Shown here: one piece after another, positions 8,245 through 15,250 of the stretch
How the letters are laid out: each line of letters begins with the position of its first letter
Position numbering within the stretch: the first letter of the stretch is position 1
NCBI GenBank assembly: GCA_958430865.1
Contig: CAUDNR010000251.1
Location: forward strand, 1 to 15,250
DNA from: Entrophospora sp. SA101
Lineage: Eukaryota > Glomeromycota > Glomeromycetes > Entrophosporales > Entrophosporaceae
Direction of reading: 5' to 3'
DNA: 15,250 nt
Position numbers and translations under genes: made by a program
The notes under the pieces: model-generated
What the model was told of the DNA's origin: nothing
What the model saw: the letters and a program-made list of their open reading frames with translations, nothing else
Database searches by the model: none

Positions 8245-8810
8245 ACAAAGGAGACATGATACAAAGAAATAGGAAGTGCAGTATGAGATTCATTACCCTG
8301 CAAAATCCATTTTCTTTTATTCTCAAAATGACCTTCGAAATGTATATTCTATTGTAGCAAATAAAAGAGAAGGGTAATTATTAATAATATTGCTACTCCA
8401 AAATCAGCCAACTTTCTTTCAATATTTGCCTTTTAACATTTAATTGAACAACTATTTTAAATATGTAAAATGAGGAGAATGAAGAAAGGATTAAACTAAC
8501 AGAAAAAAATAATGAGACAATATTTTATTGCAAAAGAAATATATATTTGCTACCAATTATTATGTAATTACTATGCTTGGCCTGGAGATTTAATTTCCTG
8601 ATCATGTAATAAGTGTGACAATTGTTTACACCAATTTAAAGACCAATCCACACATTGTGACATTAGTGATGATGTTAGTAAAATGCCAGTGGTTGTGGAA
8701 GCTGTAACTGATTTCTTGAATAACTAGCAAAAAGAAGTCTCTCATCAAGATATTATTTGTTTTTTGCCAGGCAAAAAATAAGTCAGTGAAAGAAAAAGGA
8801 TTATTGGAAC
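8245..8810 (+). pseudogene. Relic of a RecQ-family DNA helicase (motif VI to zinc-binding region)
   Basis: Fragments in shifting frames follow RecQ order. A remnant of the QEIGRAGRD motif VI is readable at about 8265-8300 (EIGSAV-stop-DSLPCK). One frame over, PAKSIFFYSQNDLRNVYSIV follows at 8297-8356. ERIKLTEKNNETIFYCKRNI lies near 8480-8540. Finally a zinc-binding region at 8548-8625 reads YYAWPGDLIS, in-frame TGA (8599), then SCNKCDNC with Cys codons at 8605, 8614 and 8623. After it come a helical segment, TAG at 8725, VSHQDIICFLPGKK, TAA at 8779, and in a neighbouring frame KSVKEKGLLELH up to the MITE. Three in-frame stops and at least two frameshifts show it is dead. The ATPase core (motifs 0-V) is missing. 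RecQ enzymes are 3'-5' helicases of DNA repair; RecQ-like genes are, as far as I know, amplified in Rhizophagus. Confidence 0.75.
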
Positions 8811-8816
8811 TACATA

Positions 8817-9007
8817 CAGTTCACTCTCTCTATAACGAACCCTCTGTCCCTATATATAATTTCTCTGCTTTTGGTCGTTATAGAGAGAATTTATTAAGAT
8901 GGTCGTTATAGAGAGAGAAATTAATTATAAAAAATTGAAACGGGACAAAAGGGAAGTTCGTTATAGAGAAATTTTTACCTAGTGGTCGTTATAGAGAGAG
9001 TAGACTG
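8817..9007. mobile_element. 191-bp MITE, pogo/Tc1-mariner type, TA target-site duplication
   Basis: The left end CAGTTCACTCTCTCTATAAC (8817 on) and the reverse complement of the right end CAGTCTACTCTCTCTATAAC (from 9007) agree over about 24 bp with 3 mismatches. TA dinucleotides flank both ends (8815-8816 and 9008-9009). Ends beginning CAGT with a TA duplication are typical of pogo/Tc1-mariner derived MITEs. The interior carries three further copies of (G)GTCGTTATAGAGA or GTTCGTTATAGAGA (near 8873, 8902 and 8956), so the terminal motif is repeated internally. No protein is encoded. It inserted directly behind, or into the tail of, the RecQ relic. Confidence 0.8.
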
Positions 9008-9009
9008 TA

Positions 9010-9780
9010 TATTGTAAAATAGTAATTTTATGGATCACGGAAAATATTTCAAAATATCCAGCATTCTAAAATGTAACAGACCTTTAATTCTCGGAATTAA
9101 TTTAACAAAGAGTTTAAATGATTTGATCACTTTAGAAATAATTCTACACAGAAGGTTTAAGGAATACATTTAATTAGAATAAATTAGGATTTCAAGAAAT
9201 CAGAGAACTAGATGATAGAACCTTTAACATGTATAAATAACGTTATAATTTCTTAACTTCATGTATTGTGAATCAATCATTTAATAAATAACAAACTATC
9301 CTTATCGTTGTCCTTGTTGTTGTCTTCGAATTTTATATTTTCGTAATGATAATAAATTTATCTCTAACAATGAATTCATAATCCCGTATATAATTATTTT
9401 CTCTTAATTTATATTAATTTTTTTTATCATTTTTTATTTCTTTTCTTTCTTTAGTGAGGGTAATATTTAATAAATTTATTTAGTAGTTTTGGGAAACGTA
9501 CCTCAATTCTTTACTGAGTGTTGTTGGGATAATTTACCAGCTTAATTTAATGCTTTCCTACAGAATATATATTCATAATTAAACATATATGTGTTGTAAA
9601 TAAACTTTGTGATATTTGATTAGAGAAGAAATTAACTTTCCATGCGAGAAGAATATTCCAAAAAAATTTTGAAAGATTAGACACCAGTAATTTCCGTCAG
9701 ATCTTTTCTCGAATTTTAAATTATTATATATATATTTTTATTATGTTTCTTTCTTACAAGTAATAAAAAAAATCCTTAAC
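9010..9780. promoter_or_regulatory. Intergenic region and probable promoter of the BET gene
   Basis: No gene is seen. A pyrimidine-rich block (about 9420-9455, ending TCTTTCTTTAG) and a TATA-like run at 9722-9742 precede the BET start codon at 9781 by about 40-60 bp. These are candidates for leader and promoter elements, but no transcription start can be fixed from sequence alone. Confidence 0.3.
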
Positions 9781-12043
9781 ATGGTTAAATCCAAGAAAAC
9801 TAAAAGCACTCAGGGACAAAATTCGGGGTTTCTCTTTCCTTCCAACACCATCATCTCTTCTAATACTGCCAATTCTCAAATTCCTGCAATTCCTGGCAAT
9901 GATGAAAAGTATGCAAGGTATGACTTCTGTGGATGAATGCTTCATAAGAAACTATTTACTCGAGTAGACCTATATTATAAATGTGTATATATTATAATGA
10001 TACACTCCTTTACATACATTTTACATCGTTTCTAATCTCTCATCCCTCAATCATGATCAATATATGCACACACAAGTATATTTAATGTTTTTTATTTGAT
10101 ATTTTATTGATTACAATTAGGTTCCATACTTTTTGGTTTAAAGAAGTTATGACTAGAGAGCATAATAAACATTGTACTAATGCACTTAAGGCATTAAAAC
10201 GTCACCCACATGCAACACCTTTTCTTGAACCTGTTGAACCAATCAAGCTCAACATCCCTGATTATCTTGATATTGTTAAAATTCCAATGGATTTAAGTAC
10301 AGTTGAGAAAAATCTTAATAACTGTGTATATAAATGTGTTCAAGACTTTGTAGATGATGTTTGTCGCATCTTCTCCAATTGTGTCATTTACAATGGTAAA
10401 CATCACCAGTTTTCTCAATATGCTAAAGAGTTGGAAGAAATATTTATTGCACAACTCTCTAAGATGCCTGGTGCTAATACCATCATTAAAGCTGCTCCTC
10501 AAAAGCCTAAAGAGGTAAATGAATCTATAGATAAATAAATATTATATTTATGTTATTGTATTATACTAATATAATTTATCTTCATAATTGATGATTATAA
10601 TAAGAAACCTGCACCTGAACCAGCTACAGAATCCTCCTCTTCTTCTTCTAAACCAACCAATAAATTAATCAAAAAACCTGTTATAGAGACTGCCTTTCCT
10701 TCCACTGTTAAAACTGACAATGCCGAAGCAAATAGACCAAAAAGAACAATCAAATCTCCTAACAAAGAACTTCCTCAAATCACTCAAACTTCCCGTCGTA
10801 AAAAAACTAAGAAAAATGCTGAACTCAACTTTTGTCGTTCAGTCTATCAAGAGTTGAAAAAAAAACAACATTATGCATATGCTTATCCTTTCTATGAACC
10901 TGTCAATGCTGAAAAATTAGGTGTTCCTGAGTATTACAATATTATAAAAACTCCTATGGATCTTTCCATGATAAGTACCAAATTAGAAAATGAAACATAT
11001 ACTTCTGCTGAAGATTTTGAAGTAGATATCCGTTTGATGTTTGAAAACTGTTACAAATTCAATCCTCCTGGTACTGAAGTTTATAATATGGGTAAACAAC
11101 TTGAAAAAGTTTTTGATAAAAAATGGGTAGAAAGACCAATTCCACCACCTCCACCAACACCTCCACCAACTGTTCCTAAAGAGATCAAGGAAGAAGAAGA
11201 ATCTGTTTCAGGTGATGAAAGTATGTATTTTCATTATTTGTATCAAAAATTATAATTAGCATTATATAAATTAATTAAAAATATATGTTATTCAGATGAC
11301 CATTTGAAAGCTCTACAGAGGCACCTTGCTGCATTATCATCTCAAATAACTCAATATAAAAAATCAGGAAAATCCAAATCCAAAAAACCTATTAAAAAAT
11401 CTATTCAGTCAAAAACCAAATCTGATGCCAATTCATCATTTGATACCAAGTCAAAAACAAAACGTCCACGTATTTCAAGCATCAATAATAGTTTTATTAT
11501 TAATGAGGAAAATCAAGAGCTTACTGCACAACAAAAGGCTATCCTTTCCCAAAGGATTGAATATCTTTCTCCTGAACTTACAGTTACACTTATTAGCATA
11601 GTACAACAGAGTGGAGCACCTTTAATTGCAGAAAAAGAGGGTGGTTACGAATTGGAAATAGAAAATATAGACACTAAAATTGTTAAACAAATCTATGAAT
11701 TTGTAATGACGAACACATCTGATGCAAATGAACTTAAGCAGAAAAGAATAGCTACTGTCAAAAGAAATAGCCAGAAAAATGAAGAACAAATAATAGCTTT
11801 GGAAAAAACTTTGGCTAAATTTGATAATAAATCTATATCTACAATCAGTACATTTACTAAATTGTTTTTTTTCCTTTATTATAATGTTTGACTTTCTTTT
11901 TGTGAGAATGTCTTTTTACTAAAATATTTTTATATTTATATTTAGTTCATATAGAGGCACAGTATAGTTCCGATGATGATTCTTTAGACAGTCAAAGTTC
12001 TGCATCTTCTGGGTCAGAGTCTTCAGGCAGTGATACTGTTTAG
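9781..12043 (+). CDS. BET-family double-bromodomain protein (Bdf1/Brd-like)
   Basis: Five exons join in frame: 9781-9917, 10121-10514, 10605-11220, 11296-11847 and 11946-12043, giving 598 residues. Introns are 203, 90, 75 and 98 nt. Bromodomain 1 spans about residues 60-155 (PFLEPVEPIKLNIPDY, PMDLSTVEKNL, acetyl-lysine-binding Asn in IYNG, N137). A basic, Ser/Pro-rich linker contains RPKRTIKSP (221-229). Bromodomain 2 spans about 252-355 (YPFYEPVNAEKLGVPEYY, TPMDLSMI, Asn in YKFNPPG, N330) and is followed by a proline-rich stretch. The NET domain is at about 457-520 (LSQRIEYLSPELTVTLISIV ... YELEIENIDTKIVKQIYEFV). The C-terminus is a Ser/Asp/Glu-rich tail (SSDDDSLDSQSSASS...). BET proteins read acetylated histone H4 and H3 in the nucleus and recruit the transcription machinery. 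All hallmark domains are present and no break is visible. A polyadenylation-like AATAAA lies at 12228-12233. The start is the first Met after the TATA-like run; exon 1 is short and unconserved, so it is the least certain part. Confidence 0.92.
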
Positions 12044-13232
12044 ATTAAAGGATGAGATGCATCCCTAAAATTATGGGATTAGATTTTATGGTTCTTACAA
12101 TTATTCAAAAAGGCGAAGTTTTGATTTATATTGTTTAAATTTTCCCGCCTCCTTTTTTTTAAATGAGTGAGAATGAGAAAAGCACATTAGATGTACAATT
12201 TTTATAATCTTTTTTAAATAGCTTTTGAATAAATATATAACTTTGGGGTTTATAGCAAAATACCCTACCTATTGATGATTGATCATGCTTATGGATATTA
12301 TCTTTTTTTTAAATAATAAAACTTTTTATTATTAGGAAGCAAGCATATTTTCAATATTGTTAATATATTTACAATTTTATCATATCATTGTTCTTGGTTA
12401 ATATATTAATCATCTCTTGGTGATCCCTTAACAGAGGATGTTAGCTGAAACGGTTTTGAAAAAATCAATTTCAGATTCACGATATTCTTTATATCAATAG
12501 GCATAAAAAAACCACCCAGAATTTTGGTTGTGTTCAAATAAAAAAATCTTTATTATTATTGAATTGAGTTAGAGTTCCTATTCATAATACAAATTCTTAT
12601 TTGAATTATTTATAATATAACTCAATTAATTCGAATTATTCATTTGTTTTATTTGTTTATTTGAATCATTTACTTTATTCATTTATTTGAATCATTTGTT
12701 CTGTTCACTTTATTCTCTAAGTTGAGCAGACTCGAGTTAAAACCTGAACTTTCAAGTTCAAGCTGAGTTCAAGAAAATATGCTCTTGAATTGTTTTTTAG
12801 GTAATGTGCATAATAAATAAAATAAAAATATTAGAATTATTTATGTAACGTCAAGCTTGAGCCTTGGCTCTGTATATGAAAAATATCTGGCAACTCTCTT
12901 TTTTTCAGAAGTTAAAAAATTTTTAAAGGAAAATACGGATTTTTAAAGTATTATTTCCAACTCTACTCCACATATCTTTTGGTGATATAAACATTAATTA
13001 TTTTTATAATAATGAATTTTTTGGATTCATCTAATTAATTGAAGTATCATCTTGTCTATACAATTTATTTGAAACACCAAGTAAATTATTAACCTCTTGA
13101 CTTATTATATAAATGATTCTATAATAAAAGAATGATGGTAAAAACATCGGTATATATATATCTAATTTCAAAGGCAGCACAAGCGATTTTTTAATCAAAT
13201 TGTGTTACATTATTTTTAGTTAAAAAAAAATT
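12044..13232. other. Intergenic region between BET and NDUFB3 genes
   Basis: No coding sequence is recognised on either strand. Visible structure is limited to a 26-bp period repeat of TTTATTTGAATCATTT (12656-12671 and 12682-12697) and short palindromes such as TGAACTTTCAAGTTCA near 12747. A TATATATATA run near 13151-13160, about 75 bp ahead of the NDUFB3 start, could serve as its core promoter. Confidence 0.4.
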
Positions 13233-13454
13233 ATGACTACTCCGAATGATCCTTGGGCTCGAAGAGAAGCCTGGCGCAATCAATTTGGATTTCGTAACAA
13301 TGCAAGACTTTCTTGGCCAGGTCTATCTTGGGGCATTGGAGCTTTTATAATTTATCTTGGTTATGAAACACTTACAAATCGTATTCAACACAATAATCAT
13401 GATAATAACAACAACAATAATAAACACAACAACAACAAAGATAGTAATCATTGA
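13233..13454 (+). CDS. NDUFB3: NADH:ubiquinone oxidoreductase subunit NDUFB3 / B12 (complex I)
   Basis: A single exon encodes 73 residues. The N-terminus NDPWARREAWRNQFGF (5-20) is the hallmark of the NDUF_B12 family. LSWPGLSWGIGAFIIYLGYE (26-45) follows and supplies the one membrane-spanning helix, in the usual family order. The subunit is an accessory (supernumerary) component of the membrane arm of mitochondrial respiratory complex I and is thought to be imported without a classical cleaved presequence. Length matches the family's short members. The last 20 or so residues are an Asn/His-rich tail encoded by AAC/AAT repeats, which is not part of the conserved family and looks like microsatellite expansion in frame. 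The Met at 13233 is the only possible start before the conserved motif; the leader just upstream is A-rich. No intron is needed. Confidence 0.85.
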   Translation: MTTPNDPWARREAWRNQFGFRNNARLSWPGLSWGIGAFIIYLGYETLTNRIQHNNHDNNNNNNKHNNNKDSNH

Positions 13455-14018
13455 ATTAAAAATCATTTTTATTTAAGTGAGTTGTAAAAAAAAGTGATTT
13501 TTATAATTTATTCAAATATATATATAGTAATTAATAATATTAATTATTATTTTTAAATGAATCTCAGATTACTAATTGCAAGAAAATAAATTTTTTAAAA
13601 CATAATTTATTTGGAAGCTTTAAATTTAGAAATTTCAATTAAATATTATATCAAATGTCCAACTATATAGATTTTTCTATTATAGTAATTACCATTTCTG
13701 CTGATTCAGACATTGATGATGATTCTGCTGCTGGTTTAAATGATGATGATAAGTTGACTACTAATACATTTTTTGTCTTTTTGAATGTAGCAATGCTTTT
13801 GATTGGACATTTCCCATGGCTATTTCTTTTTTAATCTTTTATTCAGCTCATGATATCAAAAGCTATGCATGAGTTTTGATAAAATTCTTAAATATATAAC
13901 ATGCACCATGAATGCCTATTTTCCATAAGGTTATCATATTTTGATAATCTGGTGGTTGTCAAATATATACTTGATTGATTTCTGGAGGAGTTTTGGCAAG
14001 CAACCTTAATTGGGACTA
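13455..14018. other. Intergenic region with one unexplained open stretch
   Basis: Mostly AT-rich spacer. At about 13683-13833 (plus) a frame without a convincing start reads IVITISADSDIDDDSAAGLN, then DDDKLTTNTFFVFLNVAMLL and ends after WLFLF. The acidic block followed by hydrophobic residues might be an exon remnant, but I know no family that matches. Nothing else is supported. Confidence 0.25.
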
Positions 14019-14268
14019 AGGTTTCTGGCCAAACTGCTTCTATTAGTAGCTGAAATTGCCCAAATACTTTGGGCAAAAATTATTTTTTTATAAGCCCAAA
14101 CTACTTTTTGTTATTAGCCGAAATTGGGTGAAATTATTTTAAAGTTGTTTAAGTTAAAGCAAGTTGCTTCATATAGTTTTTTAATGTTCATGCTTATAAA
14201 AAATGTTGAGAAGCCCAAATTGCCCAAACTAGTTTGGGCTTTGAGAAAACAGTTTGGACCAGAAACCT
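14019..14268. mobile_element. 250-bp MITE with TA duplication and internal GCCCAAA palindromes
   Basis: The left end AGGTTTCTGGCCAAACTGCTT (14019 on, with one base fewer than the right) and the reverse complement of the right end AGGTTTCTGGTCCAAACTG (from 14268) match apart from a one-base gap and a transition. TA flanks both sides (14017-14018 and 14269-14270). Inside are a 9-bp-arm hairpin TTGCCCAAA/TTTGGGCAA (14056-14064 and 14068-14076) and the perfect 18-bp palindrome GCCCAAACTAGTTTGGGC (14222-14239). GCCCAAA also occurs near 14094 and 14213. The element is non-coding. The frames of 62 and 98 codons that cross it are artefacts of its base composition. Confidence 0.75.
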
Positions 14269-14270
14269 TA

Positions 14271-15250
14271 AAATTCAATGTAGAAATTATTTCAGCAAAT
14301 CATCATCAACATTTTATCAATACTTTTAGTTCATCACATCATACCTTATGCCATTTATTTCAAATAATTGTTTTAATTTTTTTTGGATTTTTATCCGTTA
14401 AATGGTTAATTGGCTATTGATAGCTGATAAAAATTTTCTGACATAAAAAATTTTTTTTGAGAGCATCACTTTCTAATACGAAAATGATCTTTGAGATACA
14501 GCCAATTAATCTATAAATAAAGATACAGTTGTTGTCCTTGTGATTTTTGTAAAATCTTCTTTGAAAGTTGGTTGATTGACTGTTTTTACTTTGCTGATTG
14601 TTAAATTGACCAATAAGAATGATCAAAGCTTTAATTTGTGTTACAATTAAAGAATACTCTGACTATTTAAGAGATAGACAAAATTTTTTTATTTTTATTA
14701 GTATTAATTATAATTTAGATTTGGAGAGATCTGCATTTTATTTAAGATCATGTGAATCCATTATAGGCGGTGTTGATTTATATGTAAGTCATATGAAGTG
14801 ATTTTCAGATACAATCCATTATATGTAATAAAAAGTTTAATTAATAATATCTCTTATAGAAAGAGATTTCAAATATATAGTAAAAAATCAGGACCAAACT
14901 TTTAATCCATTATAGAGAAAAATCTGTTACAGAAAGATCTGTTATTATTATAGACAGTGTAGACTGTATTTTGTACATCTCAAATTGGGGTGTTACAAAT
15001 TATAATAAACACAAACATAGTTGAGCACACATATAAAAAATCATATGTGCGGATTTTTCGCTGATCAATATATATAAATTTTTTCAATATGAAAATTCAA
15101 ACTCTATCTCCTCTAGATTTGTAGAATAAACCTTTAGGGCGCTGACATATATTAGCTAATATTTTAGGGGGTGGGGGATAACAGAAAATCTTAGGTCACA
15201 CATAATCTCATAAATAACGTGATCATAATGGCTTCAGTGAAAGATCTGCA
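14271..15250. other. Gene-free right end of the window with repeat scraps
   Basis: No gene is recognised. TTAATTGGCT (14406-14415) pairs with AGCCAATTAA (14500-14509), a 10-bp inverted repeat. From about 14850 to 14970 there are several TTATAGARAGA-like motifs ending in GTGTAGACTGTA, which resembles the right end of the MITE at 8817-9007. At 15228 an ATG opens a short frame (MASVKDL...) that runs off the window and could be a gene start, but eight codons prove nothing. Confidence 0.35.

Noticed and set aside
9754..9945. Minus-strand 63-codon frame
   Set aside because: Overlaps antisense to BET exon 1 and its donor site; no family features.
10293..10502. Minus-strand 69-codon frame
   Set aside because: Antisense shadow of bromodomain 1 of the BET gene.
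12700..12890. Possible tRNA-derived or SINE-like segment around GACTCGAGTT and CAAGCTTGAGCC
   Set aside because: No convincing A and B boxes at correct spacing and no cloverleaf could be drawn, so not reported as RNA gene or SINE.
13888..14801. Frames at 13888-14076 (-), 14124-14420 (+), 14414-14626 (-) and 14619-14801 (+)
   Set aside because: The first two cross the ends and palindromes of the 250-bp MITE, and the others lie in repeat scraps. None shows a domain.
1..15250. CRISPR arrays, bacterial operons, phage genes, rRNA
   Set aside because: No regularly spaced identical repeats, ribosome-binding sites with packed genes or rRNA-like sequence; the split genes indicate a eukaryote.

Overview
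The window looks like nuclear DNA of an arbuscular mycorrhizal fungus, most likely Rhizophagus or a close relative (Glomeromycotina). This is inference from several signs. The DNA is very AT-rich. The genes are split by short GT-AG introns, many of them 70-110 nt. There is a kinase of the distinctive expanded glomeromycete type, with a Cys-x2-Cys 'CPTC...WCQSC' module before the kinase lobe, 'IYGLTQDP', 'HSGN' and 'DLG'. A nuclear complex I subunit, a BET bromodomain protein, broken transposase-like and RecQ-like genes and several TA-flanked MITEs fit the same picture. No bacterial-type operon, CRISPR array, rRNA or tRNA was recognised.

Layout. (1) 133-984 (+): broken multi-exon gene ending, resembling the C-terminal part of a transposase-like fungal family, with two frame breaks. 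(2) 1325-1572: MITE-like element with a tandemly duplicated left end, lying exactly where the next gene is cut short. (3) 3102-1572 (-): a chimeric protein kinase gene. Two copies of the zinc-ribbon plus kinase N-lobe are joined in one open frame, followed by a C-lobe that stops just after the APE motif. (4) 3103-5154: gene-poor DNA with hairpins and degenerate short repeats. (5) 5155-6943 (+): eight-exon gene for a multi-pass membrane protein of UPF0658 (Golgi membrane) type. (6) 7091-7655: about 3.3 tandem copies of a 175-180 bp unit. (7) 7656-8200: one unassigned minus-strand frame facing a small plus-strand exon-like stretch. (8) 8245-8810 (+): relic of a RecQ-family helicase with stops and frameshifts, followed directly by (9) a pogo/Tc1-type MITE at 8817-9007. 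(10) 9781-12043 (+): complete five-exon BET protein with two bromodomains, an NET domain and an acidic serine tail. (11) 13233-13454 (+): single-exon NDUFB3/B12 subunit of respiratory complex I with an Asn-rich tail. (12) 14019-14268: a second TA-flanked inverted-repeat element full of GCCCAAA palindromes, then gene-free DNA to the end.

The three intact genes (UPF0658-like, BET, NDUFB3) are housekeeping genes with no evident functional link. The rest is accessory DNA. The most notable item is the chimeric, truncated kinase, which appears to have arisen by recombination inside a tandem array and to have lost its 3' end at a small mobile element. I did not find a clear novel multi-gene system. 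Exon coordinates were worked out by hand from frame continuity and GT-AG sites.
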